From Candidatus Nomurabacteria bacterium (GTDB lineage Bacteria > Patescibacteriota > Minisyncoccia > Phycocordibacterales > UBA2100): a DNA stretch of 48,368 nt. Below the pieces are notes generated by a model, which saw only the letters and a list, made by a program, of their open reading frames with translations, was not told the DNA's origin and did not search any database. Positions 1-9,132 of the stretch are shown in pieces (position 1 is the first letter of the stretch; each line of letters starts with the position of its first letter). Made by a program: the position numbers and the translations under genes. The DNA is taken from NCBI GenBank assembly GCA_943359395.1, contig CALRHH010000006.1, positions 1 through 48,368 of the forward strand. The letters are read 5' to 3'.

Positions 1-1384
1 CGGTGACCATCGAACGGCTACCGCGCTTGGTGACCATTTCCGCTTCTTTAATGAAATCTTTGACTTGTCCCGAAAAATCTCCACGCGCGACTATCGGGCG
101 CACCACTATCTCAGGGTCCACAAGTCCTGTGGGGCGGATGACTTGCGATACGGGTGTGCCACTTCGCTCAAGCTCATACTTGCCTGGAGTCGCTGACGTA
201 TAGATGGTCTGCCCTACACGCTGTTCAAATTCTTTAAAATTGAGCGGGCGGTTGTCGACAGCGCTCGGTAACCGAAAACCATGCTCTACGAGTGTATCCT
301 TGCGGGCTCTGTCTCCCGCGTACATCCCCCCTATTTGAGGCACCGTAACGTGTGACTCATCAATGATGGTCAAGAAGTCGGGGCTCCCGTCAGGATTCTT
401 GGGGAAATAAGAAAGAAGTGTGTAGGGCGGCTCACCCGACTTACGACGGTCGAAATGTCGCGAGTAATTTTCAATACCGTTGCAAAAGCCGAACTCACGA
501 ATCATCGATATATCCTGACGGGTACGGCGCTTGAGCCGTTCCGCTTCGAGTATCTTCCCAGCGGCTGCGAATTTTTTCAACTGCACCGCAAGCTCCAGCT
601 CTATATCCGCGAGCGCGGCCTCCTGCACGTCTTTTGGAGTTACGTAGTGCTTCGCTGGAAAGATAAAAACGGCATCGTGCTTGTTTTCTATCTCACGGGT
701 TATCGCGCTCATCTGTTCTATCTTGTCAATCTTGCCTCCCGTAAGGTCAATACGGTACACGATGCGCTCGCTCGCAGGCATGAGCTCTACGGCCGCGCCA
801 AGTGCGCGAAAGGTCCCCGGAGTAAGTTCACCCGCCACTCGCTCAAAATACATCGAGATAAGTTTCCGGCTAAAGGTTGCACGCGTCATCGGTTCGCCTT
901 TCGTTATCTTCATATTGACCTTTTGGTATTCAATCGGGCTACCAAGTCCGTAGATGCAGGAAACAGACGCGACCACGATGACGTCGGGACGTGTGAGAAG
1001 TCCTTCCGTGGCGGCATGCCGCAGGCGTTCGATATCTTCGTTTATCATTGCCTCCTTTTCAATGAATGTGTCGGTAACGGGGACATACGCCTCTGGTTGA
1101 TAATAATCGTAGTAGGAAACGAAGTAATGCACTGCGGCATCGGGAAAAAATTCCCGGTACTCGGCCGCAAGCTGCGCAGCAAGCGTCTTATTATGCGCTA
1201 TGACGAGAGTGGGTTTTTGCCATTTCTCGATGATGTTGGCGACGGTAAAGGTCTTGCCGGAGCCCGTAACACCGAGCAATGTTTGGTCGCGAATACCCGC
1301 CTTCAGACCTTTAAAAAGCGCTTCTATCGCCTTCGGCTGGTCGCCTGCGGGAGTGTATTCGGATTTAATCTTAAACTTACTCAT
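1..1384 (-). CDS. uvrB: Excinuclease ABC subunit B (UvrB), 3'-truncated by window edge
   Basis: Minus-strand translation from ATG at 1384: MSKFKIKSEYTPAGDQPKAIEALFKGLKAG..LLGVTGSGKTFTVANIIEKWQKPTLVIAHNKTLAAQL..; open to position 1. Confidence 0.97.
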   Translation of the reverse strand, partial: MSKFKIKSEYTPAGDQPKAIEALFKGLKAGIRDQTLLGVTGSGKTFTVANIIEKWQKPTLVIAHNKTLAAQLAAEYREFFPDAAVHYFVSYYDYYQPEAYVPVTDTFIEKEAMINEDIERLRHAATEGLLTRPDVIVVASVSCIYGLGSPIEYQKVNMKITKGEPMTRATFSRKLISMYFERVAGELTPGTFRALGAAVELMPASERIVYRIDLTGGKIDKIEQMSAITREIENKHDAVFIFPAKHYVTPKDVQEAALADIELELAVQLKKFAAAGKILEAERLKRRTRQDISMIREFGFCNGIENYSRHFDRRKSGEPPYTLLSYFPKNPDGSPDFLTIIDESHVTVPQIGGMYAGDRARKDTLVEHGFRLPSAVDNRPLNFKEFEQRVGQTIYTSATPGKYELERSGTPVSQVIRPTGLVDPEIVVRPIVARGDFSGQVKDFIKEAEMVTKRGSRSMVT

Positions 1385-1412
1385 CGGAGTACTGTACAGG
1401 ATTGAGGGAATA

Positions 1413-1450
1413 TAAAAAAGCTGGCCGGCACCCCCACGGAGGTGCCGACC
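1413..1450 (-). terminator. Rho-independent terminator
   Basis: GGTCGGCACC/GGTGCCGGCC stem followed by AGCTTTTTTATA on the minus strand, downstream of the 1498-1692 ORF. Confidence 0.8.
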
Positions 1451-1497
1451 GATATTTATACTAGAAATAGCTCTGCAGCGGCTATTCCCGCATCAAC

Positions 1498-1692
1498 TTA
1501 GTTGTCTTCCTGGCGTAGGTCGTGGTCACGTCCAAGCCTTCCTTGACCGGCAGTCGGGTGGACGGCACAACAATGCCACCCCCCATCGATAATGCAACCC
1601 CTTGGGCCACCAGGCCTTTTTGTCGCTAGGCACTTGCGGACCGCGCATTTCGTTCCAGCCGGAACGTCTTCGATAGACTTGAATTCGCTCAT
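1498..1692 (-). CDS. Small Cys-containing hypothetical protein (MSEFKSIEDVPAGTKCAVRKC...)
   Basis: ORF with SD-like AAGGA upstream of ATG and a strong terminator downstream. Confidence 0.55.
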   Translation of the reverse strand: MSEFKSIEDVPAGTKCAVRKCLATKRPGGPRGCIIDGGWHCCAVHPTAGQGRLGRDHDLRQEDN

Positions 1693-1898
1693 CGTACTTC
1701 CCATCCTTGGATGCTCGTTGACTTTCAGGGTTTGTGAATTCGCGACCTCTGCTACGCCAATACTAAGACAAAGAACGCGAAGCGGGTACTATACGCGCAT
1801 CAGGAAAAAGTTCAACCTGTCTCCTGTTTTTTGAGCTTGCCCCGTTCCTATTCTTTTAGTAGTCTGTCGACGGCGCATGACCTTTGGAGCAATGCACT

Positions 1899-2060
1899 AT
1901 GAGCAAAAAGCGAGAGAACGCCGGAAAAAGAGCCGCTTCAAAAAGAAGGGAGGAGGAAGCAGAGATAATGAAAGTTCTAGTAGACCTCTTGAGTCGACCG
2001 GGAGAATTATGGAAGCCCTCCCGATCTGATCAATTGGATGAATCCGACGAATCCGATTAA
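1899..2060 (+). CDS. Small basic/acidic hypothetical protein, 53 aa (MSKKRENAGKRAASKRREEEAEIMKVLVDLLSRPGELWKPSRSDQLDESDESD)
   Basis: ATG with upstream GGAG, stop at 2060 abutting a bidirectional terminator; below the 60-aa cutoff of the ORF track. Confidence 0.5.
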   Translation: MSKKRENAGKRAASKRREEEAEIMKVLVDLLSRPGELWKPSRSDQLDESDESD

Positions 2061-2088
2061 AAAAGGACGACAATCCGGTCGTCCTTTT
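2061..2088. terminator. Bidirectional terminator between the small + ORF and tyrS
   Basis: AAAAGGACGAC / GTCGTCCTTTT 11-bp stem with T runs on both strands. Confidence 0.85.
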
Positions 2089-2093
2089 CCGTT

Positions 2094-3341
2094 TTATGAA
2101 AGCATCAGGACGCAAATGTTCTTCTTACCACGCTTGAGGAGTGCAACATTCTTATAAAAATTCTCTGCTGAAAGGGAATATTTCTCATCCGTAACCACTT
2201 CACCGTTCAGACTAACCGCTTTATCCTTCAAAAATAGTTTTGCTTCTCGATTAGAGCTTGCGAGTTTCGAACTCACAAGCGCGTCGAGGATAGACATACC
2301 TGCAATGGCTCCGTGTGTGGGAGCGGCACTTCTCAACATTGTGAGAGCCTCACCACTGAGCCCACTCAAACCCGCGTCGTCGAAGAGTACACTTGAGACC
2401 TTCTCTACCGTCTCCGCTGCATCGGCACCATGCGCGAGTGTGGTAACCTCACGCGCCAAAAGATGTTGAGCGTGCCGCTCCTTCGCGTCACGCCGATGCA
2501 TTTCCATGACAGCCTCGATTTCCATCCCAGAAATCAAGGTAAACAGCCTGAGGTAATCAGCAACACTCTGGTCACTTACTCCGAGCCAAAATTGGTAGAA
2601 GGCGTAGGGCGATGTTTTTTCCGAGTCGAGCCAGACGGCATTGCCTTCACTTTTGCCAAATTTTTTCCCGCTCGATTTGTCGACAACGATAGGTATCGTG
2701 AGGGCATAGGCCATCTTGCCTTCCTTGCGGCGAATAAGCTCTACGCCGGCGACGATATTACCCCACTGGTCGGAGCCTCCTATCTGCACGTCGCACCTAC
2801 GCTCCGTGTACAGATGCCAAAAATCGTACGCCTGTAGGAGAGGATAAGAGAATTCCGTAAACGAAATCCCCTCTTCGCTGTCCATGCGCGCTGCGATTGC
2901 GTCCTTTTTGATGAGCGAATTGACGGTGAAGTATTTTCCTGTGTCGCGTAGGAATGATATGAGCTCGAGCTTACCCAGCCAGTCGTAATTGTTCACGAGC
3001 TGTACTTCTATACCTCCAAGGATTTTTTCTGCTTGTTTTTTCAATTTTTCCGAGCGAACGGTAATTTCTTCAATACTCAAAAGAGGCCGCTCTCCATCCG
3101 GCTTCGGGTCTCCAATCATCCCTGTACCTCCGCCGATGAGAAGTATTATCTTATGCCCCGCGTCGGCGAAACGACGCAAGAGCATGTAAACCGCCAAGTT
3201 GCCCACGTGGATAGAATCTGCCGTTGGATCTACTCCAAGGTAGACGGTGCGCTTTGGACCATCGGTTATCTCACCAAGCTTCTCAGAGGAATACTGGTAT
3301 ATATAACCACGTTCTTTGAGGATTTCCGAGAGTTTTGCCAT
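2094..3341 (-). CDS. tyrS: Tyrosyl-tRNA synthetase
   Basis: MAKLSEILKERGYIYQYSS..YLGVDPTADSIHVGNL..QIGGSDQWGNI..KFGKSEGNAVWLD; HIGH-like and KFGKS motifs, C-terminal S4-like domain. Confidence 0.96.
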   Translation of the reverse strand: MAKLSEILKERGYIYQYSSEKLGEITDGPKRTVYLGVDPTADSIHVGNLAVYMLLRRFADAGHKIILLIGGGTGMIGDPKPDGERPLLSIEEITVRSEKLKKQAEKILGGIEVQLVNNYDWLGKLELISFLRDTGKYFTVNSLIKKDAIAARMDSEEGISFTEFSYPLLQAYDFWHLYTERRCDVQIGGSDQWGNIVAGVELIRRKEGKMAYALTIPIVVDKSSGKKFGKSEGNAVWLDSEKTSPYAFYQFWLGVSDQSVADYLRLFTLISGMEIEAVMEMHRRDAKERHAQHLLAREVTTLAHGADAAETVEKVSSVLFDDAGLSGLSGEALTMLRSAAPTHGAIAGMSILDALVSSKLASSNREAKLFLKDKAVSLNGEVVTDEKYSLSAENFYKNVALLKRGKKNICVLMLS

Positions 3342-3342
3342 G

Positions 3343-3386
3343 TGATTTTGCGAAATCATGCCGCGCAATCGTCCTTATGGCGCGGC
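3343..3386 (-). promoter_or_regulatory. Two-hairpin leader module upstream of tyrS
   Basis: GCCGCGC-CATAAGGACGATT-GCGCGGC-A-TGATTTCGCAAAATCA immediately before the start codon; same architecture at 41668-41750. Confidence 0.65.
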
Positions 3387-3397
3387 CCCTCAATATA

Positions 3398-3700
3398 TCA
3401 TGAACCGCGACGCTCTTCCCGCTCCTGTACCTCGTGCTCATCCATTCCGAAATGGTGCGCAAATTCATGCCAAATGGTCTCGGCTATAACTTCTCGTACG
3501 TCCTTCTTATCTTCTGCTGCTTGTTCAATGGGTACTTGATAGAGCGTAATGGTGTCGGGCAGGGTTATACCTACTCCATAATTTTCTCCGCGTTCGGACA
3601 AAGGAATACCCTTATAGAGACCGAGCAACATCTCGTCGTCGCCGAGCCCCTCTGCCTTCTTGTCTTCCGGCGAGGGCTCGTCCTCCACCAGTAACGCCAC
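3398..3700 (-). CDS. Possible Zn-metallopeptidase, zincin_1-like (PF06262 type), possibly N-truncated
   Basis: ..VIAETIWHEFAHHFGMDEHEVQEREE; HExxH-type motif; GTG start. Confidence 0.75.
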   Translation of the reverse strand: MALLVEDEPSPEDKKAEGLGDDEMLLGLYKGIPLSERGENYGVGITLPDTITLYQVPIEQAAEDKKDVREVIAETIWHEFAHHFGMDEHEVQEREERRGS

Positions 3701-3737
3701 GTTAAGAAAGAGGCGCCTGACAAAATATCAACTCCCT

Positions 3738-4268
3738 CTACTGCTTAAGAAGCTCGGCAAAGCGTTTTCTCACCTTCTCAATCTTAGGCTCAATGACAAG
3801 CTGACAATACGACGCCCCCGCATTCTCCTTGAAATAATTCTGATGGTACGACTCGGCGGGAAAGAATTTGCCAAGCGGGAGTATTTGCGTCACTACATGA
3901 GTGCCATTTTTGAGCGATTCTTGTATTTCTTTTGCGACCTTCTCTGCAATTTGTTTGTCCTCATCACTCTCATATAAAATCACCGAGCGGTACTGTTCCC
4001 CAACATCCGCGCCTTGTTGATTCGGTGTTGTCGGATCATGTGAACCGAAGAAAACCGTTAGCAAGTCTTCGTATGAAATGACGGCGGGGTTGTAGGTGAC
4101 ACGGATGACTTCCGCATGCCCTGTAGTGCCACTTGAGACCTTCTCATACGACGGATTCTCCGCGGCACCTCCCGAATATCCTGACTCAACTTTCTCAACA
4201 CCCTTTAGCATCTCGAATATTGCCTCCGTACACCAGAAACATCCCCCGCCAAATACTGCCGTTTTCAT
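3738..4268 (-). CDS. msrA: Peptide-methionine (S)-S-oxide reductase MsrA
   Basis: MKTAVFGGGCFWCTEAIFEMLKGVEKVESGYSGG.. Confidence 0.97.
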   Translation of the reverse strand: MKTAVFGGGCFWCTEAIFEMLKGVEKVESGYSGGAAENPSYEKVSSGTTGHAEVIRVTYNPAVISYEDLLTVFFGSHDPTTPNQQGADVGEQYRSVILYESDEDKQIAEKVAKEIQESLKNGTHVVTQILPLGKFFPAESYHQNYFKENAGASYCQLVIEPKIEKVRKRFAELLKQ

Positions 4269-5728
4269 GCTTCTGACTTCGGACGCAAAAGTGGAAACAA
4301 TTGAGCCTCGTGTGCGGGGCGGTTCTCGAGGAAAGAAAAAAAGCGTTCTGAGACGCCGAAACCGAACGAAGGCGGCATACCGAATTCCATAGCGCGGATG
4401 TACTCTTCATCGAGACGCTGCGCCTCGTCGTCTCCAGCATCCCGCATCATTTGTTGCTCTTCAAATCGTCCACGCTGGTCTTGTGGGTCATTTAGTTCGC
4501 TGAATGCCTTACCCATCTCTGAGCCGGCGAGGATGACCTGCAATCTCTCGACAATTTCAGGATTTGCAGAAGAGCGCTTTGCAAGCGGCTCGAGGTACAC
4601 AGGGACTCCAATAAGGAACGCGGGGCCTGATATGCTCTTGCGTATTGATTTCCACAAATGGTCGACCGCTCTCGACTTGTTCAATGCCTCCCCCACCTGA
4701 ATTTTTGCATCACGGACCGCTTGTATTGCATCCTCCTCTGTGCAAGTCAAAGGATTGATGCCAAATTTTTCCCCGATGACGGAGCAGAAATCGATGAGCG
4801 GCCACTCTTCCGCGAAATCAACCGTGTGACCGTTTATCTCAAACGTATATTTGCCATAGACCTCTTTCACAATATGGCGGTAGAGCTCTTTCAGGAATTC
4901 CATCCCTTTTTGCATGTCACTGTACGCCTCATAGGATTCGAGTTGCGTATAATCCTGCAAGTGTTCCCGCGACTGACCTTCATTACGAAAGATACGGCCT
5001 ATTTCAAAGACTTTCGGGAACCCTGCGACGAGCAGTTCCTTTTGCCATAATTCACCGCATGAAATACGGAGATACACATCCATATCGAGTGCGTTGTGAT
5101 GAGTCTTGAACGGTCGAGCGTCGGCGCCACCCGGAGAATTTTCAAGAATGGGAGTTTCTACTTCGATGAAACCTCGTGAGAGATAGAATTCCCGAGCTGC
5201 CTGCCAGAATTTTGTGCGTCGCTCGAACATGGCGCGTACTTCCGAGTTGAGCAAGATGTCGAGATATCGTTGACGCAAAATCAACTCCTCATCCTTTAGG
5301 CCGAAATGCTCCGTAGGCATAGGCAAGAGCGCTTTCGCGAGCATGCGCCACTTTTTTACTTTCAGGGAAGACTCACCCCTCTTGGTTTTAAACATCACCC
5401 CTGACGCTTCGACAAAGTCACCCGTATCCACCGAGTCGGCAAAAAGTCTAAACAATTTTTCATCCATTTCGGCCTCTTGCAGTACCATCTGCATACGGCC
5501 TGTCCCGTCGAATACATCCGCGAATACGATGCCGCCCTGACCTCTCAAAGACATAACACGTCCGCCAAGGTGGATTTTTTTTCCGCTTTTCTCTAAATCG
5601 TCGAACGCGGCGATTGCCTGTGCATTACTTGTGTCACGATGGGAATCTACAGGATACGGACTCATCCCCGCGGCCTTCAGGACACCAAGCTTCTTCAGCC
5701 GCTCGTCACGGATATCCTGCTCGCTCAT
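4265..5728 (-). CDS. lysS: Lysyl-tRNA synthetase (class II)
   Basis: RQRYLDILLN..RGFIEVETPILENSPGGADARPFKTHHNALDMDVYLRIS..; class II motifs. Confidence 0.97.
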   Translation of the reverse strand: MSEQDIRDERLKKLGVLKAAGMSPYPVDSHRDTSNAQAIAAFDDLEKSGKKIHLGGRVMSLRGQGGIVFADVFDGTGRMQMVLQEAEMDEKLFRLFADSVDTGDFVEASGVMFKTKRGESSLKVKKWRMLAKALLPMPTEHFGLKDEELILRQRYLDILLNSEVRAMFERRTKFWQAAREFYLSRGFIEVETPILENSPGGADARPFKTHHNALDMDVYLRISCGELWQKELLVAGFPKVFEIGRIFRNEGQSREHLQDYTQLESYEAYSDMQKGMEFLKELYRHIVKEVYGKYTFEINGHTVDFAEEWPLIDFCSVIGEKFGINPLTCTEEDAIQAVRDAKIQVGEALNKSRAVDHLWKSIRKSISGPAFLIGVPVYLEPLAKRSSANPEIVERLQVILAGSEMGKAFSELNDPQDQRGRFEEQQMMRDAGDDEAQRLDEEYIRAMEFGMPPSFGFGVSERFFSFLENRPAHEAQLFPLLRPKSEA

Positions 5729-5769
5729 AGTGTGCCCATGATAACAAACTTTTCAGAGAATGGAGAACT

Positions 5770-5973
5770 TTAATTCCGTACCTCGACCTGATGCACAGGA
5801 TTAGCGGCACGAGTCAGCAGGATGCCGATACCGAGAATCGGCAGTATAGATAAGACTATAAGGAGGATTATGAGCGCATTCGCACTCTCGTGAGAATCGA
5901 GCATACGGTCAATCCAGCCGAGCGTTTTTTTGAACACCTTGGGGGTACCATCGTCCCATTCTTGTTCCGTCAT
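5770..5973 (-). CDS. Small single-TM hypothetical protein
   Basis: 67-aa ORF with hydrophobic ALIILLIVLSILPILGIGILL segment. Confidence 0.55.
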   Translation of the reverse strand: MTEQEWDDGTPKVFKKTLGWIDRMLDSHESANALIILLIVLSILPILGIGILLTRAANPVHQVEVRN

Positions 5974-6024
5974 CGGACCAGGGTAGCAAATCCACAGAAA
6001 CCTGCACCTCCACTTTACACACCT

Positions 6025-9000
6025 CTAGCGCACGATACCCTCAGGCAATGTACCCGGCCAACGGTATACGAGTACTGGGATGAGGAGGAGGGTGAGTATC
6101 ATCGCGAAAGAAAGCCCGAAGAGGATGGCGAGCGCGAGAGGACCAAAAAGTCCCGATGCAAAAATGAGCGGTATCATACCTATCACCGTTGTAATCGTCG
6201 TGAGGAAAATCGGGCGCAAACGTGTCGTTGATGCCTCCGCTAAGATATCAATAAATTGCTTCCCTGCCCCCAACCTCAAACGCTGAATAATGGCGTCCAT
6301 GAGAATGATGGCATGGTTAATGATGACCCCCGCCAGTGCGATAACACCCATCATTGAAGGGAACGAGAGTGGCTGCAGCGTCAGCGTCAAGCCTCCAAAA
6401 ACGCCGATGAGAGAGAGCGGGACTAGAATCAGAAGGAATCCTGCGAATCGAAACGAATCGAAGGAAAGCACCAATATCACAAAGGTGAGGACTATACCCG
6501 CGATGAGCGCGTATCCCATCTCTGTAAATGATTTATTTGTCTCTTCGTTTTCGCCGCCTACCGACATACGGACACCTGATGCCATATCAGCGGGAGTGAA
6601 CTCCTTATTGAAAGCTGCGAGTACCTCAGCAGTAGTGTACCCGGGAAGGACATCAGAGGTCAGCGTGGCAACGCGTTCCCTGTTTTCATGTGCGATAGAT
6701 GTATCGCTTTTGGCGATAGATTCTGAGACAAGCGAGCCGAGGAGGACTGTCCGGCCCGCCGGCGTAGTGAGCGGTATCTGGCGCAAGCTGTCGATAGACG
6801 TGTAAGAGGATTCGTGAGGGTCAAGTGCACTCGGATTGAGATTGAGAGAAACAACAATGTCTACATTCTTTTCTCCTCCCGTGAGAGAAGTCGCGGTTGA
6901 ACCGGAAACTGCCGTGCGCAGCGTCGAGGCAATTGCGGCGGGAGAAAGCCCGACGAAAGCGAGTTTCCCTCGGTCCATGGAGAGAACAAATTGAGTACCG
7001 TCATATTTGTTGGAAGAATTCACCGATGTCGCTCCCGGCGTGCGCTCGAGTACATCGCGCGCTTTTGCGAGCGTGCCGCTGAGAGCAGAAGAATCCTTAC
7101 CTAAGAATTTGATGAGAACAGCAGCGCCTACAGGCGGACCCCCTGATGGCTCTCCCGCCCGAATCTCGGCAAAGTGAATATCGGCGAGTGCTCTCTTCAC
7201 ATCTGTGAGTATCTCGGATGAGCTCTGTTTACGGTCTGTGACGAGATTGAGAGTAATATTCGCAAACCGCGAGTCAGAAGACACCGAACCGTCCGAGCTG
7301 GAGAAGGCACTCAAGGCACCAACGGTCGTGATGAGAGAGGAGAATCGAAGGTCTCCAAAGAGTTTTTCCTCCACTGCACGCGCCGCCAAGTCCGTACGAT
7401 TGAGATCGGTCCCCTGCGGCATCTCAATATTCACGTAGAGGAAATCACCATCGTCCTGCGGGAAAAATGAAACCCCTAAAAGGCCAACAATGGGGAGGGC
7501 CACAGCCACGACGAAACCTGCAACCATAGCTAGAAGAAAACGGTTCTGTGCCTGACGATTTTGAAGAAACGCCTTGAGATGGCTTGCGTACCAGACGCGC
7601 GCGCGCTCGGCGTAGTCCTCCTGCTTTTTCATAAGTGCGGATTCCTCCTTCGCCGCCATCATATTTGCAATGGTGGGAACGAGACCGAGTGCGACAAAGA
7701 TTGATGCGATGAGTACGAAAATCAACGTAAACGGAATCGAAGCGATGAATTTACCTACAATTCCGGAGATAAAGAAAAGAGGCACAAAGAATGCAATTGT
7801 CGCCGTAGTCCCGCCTATAAGTGGCCATGCGTATTCGCGCAATGCTTCAATTGCCGCACGCTTTTTGTCGCCGTAGAGGCGCGTTCGCGTGTGAATCGCT
7901 TCCACGATGACAATGCCTGAGTCGACAAGAATGCCGATGGCCAGAATGAGGGAGAAAAGCGAGACTATGTTGAGTGTGTTCCCGCTATACAAAAGCCCTA
8001 TAAAAGCCATCAAGAATGAGAGTGGGATAGCGAGCCCCGCAACAACCGCCTCTCGCCACCCGATAGTAACGAAAAGGGAGAGCATGACGAGCACGACAGT
8101 TATAAGCCCCGTCTCGGTAAGTTCGGTGAGGTTCTTTTGCACATCATCGCCCGCGTCAAACGAGACCACGACGTCGCTCCCGAGCAATGCTCCCCTCTGC
8201 AATTCTTCCAGTTTTAATTTGGTCGCCTTGGTCACCGTCGTGATATCGGCCCCGCGCACCTTCAAAACACTCAGCGTCATAGCTTGACGAGAGGGTTCCC
8301 CGCCGATGGAAATGCGAGAATACGAAGTAGCTTTCTGAACCCCATCTGAAACATCCGCAATGTCCCGCACGTACACAACCTGACCACCAAGATTGAGGAT
8401 TGCCACCGAACCAATATCAGCCACCGTATCGAGGCTGCCTCTAAAAGCTACTGCGTACGAGATATCGTTGACCGTAATAGAACCTATTGGCAGAGACGCA
8501 TTTGAAGCGGCAATGGCTGAAATGATTTGGGGAAGCGAGACTCCGAGGCGTGTTATCTCTTCCTTGCGAACGACGACCTGTATCTCGCGGTCCCGTACAC
8601 CTGAAACTTCCACGCGTGACACTCCCTTCACCGTCTGCAGTTCTCGCTTCACCCCCTCACCTAACTTTGCGAACGCTGCCGCGGGAAGGTCTGCACTCAC
8701 TGAAATCAGCTGAATGGGCTGGTCCACGAAGTTCACCTCGGTCACAATTGGAGCCTTTGCTTCTGCGGGCAAGTCTGGAATGACTTTGTCGACCTCATCT
8801 TTCAACTTTTGTATCGACTCTTGCATATCGGCCGAAGTATTGAATTCTGCCACGACCACAGAAACACCTTCCCGAGACGAGGACGTAAGCTTACTCAGGT
8901 CGGCAAGATTGGCGAGGCGCTCTTCCACTTTGTTCGTAACCAACCGTTCGACATCTTCCGGGGATGCGCCCGGCAGGATGACTGTCACACCACCAATGGG

Positions 9001-9129
9001 TATCTGGACTTCGGGGGTTGATTCCCTTGTCATCGCAAGCATTGCAGCAGTTCCAACGATAACGAGTCCGACAATAACCAAAAGAGTGAATTGCCTTTTT
9101 TCTATAAAAAATTTCCAGAGCGGTAGCAT
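6025..9129 (-). CDS. RND-family efflux transporter (AcrB-like), 1034 aa
   Basis: MLPLWKFFIEKRQFTLLV..TRESTPEVQIPIGGVTVILPGASPEDVERLVTNKVEERL.. and multiple TM helices. Confidence 0.95.
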   Translation of the reverse strand: MLPLWKFFIEKRQFTLLVIVGLVIVGTAAMLAMTRESTPEVQIPIGGVTVILPGASPEDVERLVTNKVEERLANLADLSKLTSSSREGVSVVVAEFNTSADMQESIQKLKDEVDKVIPDLPAEAKAPIVTEVNFVDQPIQLISVSADLPAAAFAKLGEGVKRELQTVKGVSRVEVSGVRDREIQVVVRKEEITRLGVSLPQIISAIAASNASLPIGSITVNDISYAVAFRGSLDTVADIGSVAILNLGGQVVYVRDIADVSDGVQKATSYSRISIGGEPSRQAMTLSVLKVRGADITTVTKATKLKLEELQRGALLGSDVVVSFDAGDDVQKNLTELTETGLITVVLVMLSLFVTIGWREAVVAGLAIPLSFLMAFIGLLYSGNTLNIVSLFSLILAIGILVDSGIVIVEAIHTRTRLYGDKKRAAIEALREYAWPLIGGTTATIAFFVPLFFISGIVGKFIASIPFTLIFVLIASIFVALGLVPTIANMMAAKEESALMKKQEDYAERARVWYASHLKAFLQNRQAQNRFLLAMVAGFVVAVALPIVGLLGVSFFPQDDGDFLYVNIEMPQGTDLNRTDLAARAVEEKLFGDLRFSSLITTVGALSAFSSSDGSVSSDSRFANITLNLVTDRKQSSSEILTDVKRALADIHFAEIRAGEPSGGPPVGAAVLIKFLGKDSSALSGTLAKARDVLERTPGATSVNSSNKYDGTQFVLSMDRGKLAFVGLSPAAIASTLRTAVSGSTATSLTGGEKNVDIVVSLNLNPSALDPHESSYTSIDSLRQIPLTTPAGRTVLLGSLVSESIAKSDTSIAHENRERVATLTSDVLPGYTTAEVLAAFNKEFTPADMASGVRMSVGGENEETNKSFTEMGYALIAGIVLTFVILVLSFDSFRFAGFLLILVPLSLIGVFGGLTLTLQPLSFPSMMGVIALAGVIINHAIILMDAIIQRLRLGAGKQFIDILAEASTTRLRPIFLTTITTVIGMIPLIFASGLFGPLALAILFGLSFAMILTLLLIPVLVYRWPGTLPEGIVR

Positions 9130-9132
9130 GGA

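Noticed and set aside
455-1405. Plus-strand 316-aa ORF opposite uvrB
   Set aside because: Antisense shadow ORF of a clearly conserved minus-strand gene; composition is not protein-like.
3338-3368. TyrS start at 3368 (MRGMISQNHMAK..) as given in the ORF track
   Set aside because: The extra N-terminus is encoded by the structured repeat shared with 41665-41692, where the equivalent frame is not the coding frame; start at 3341 (MAKLSEI) is more plausible.
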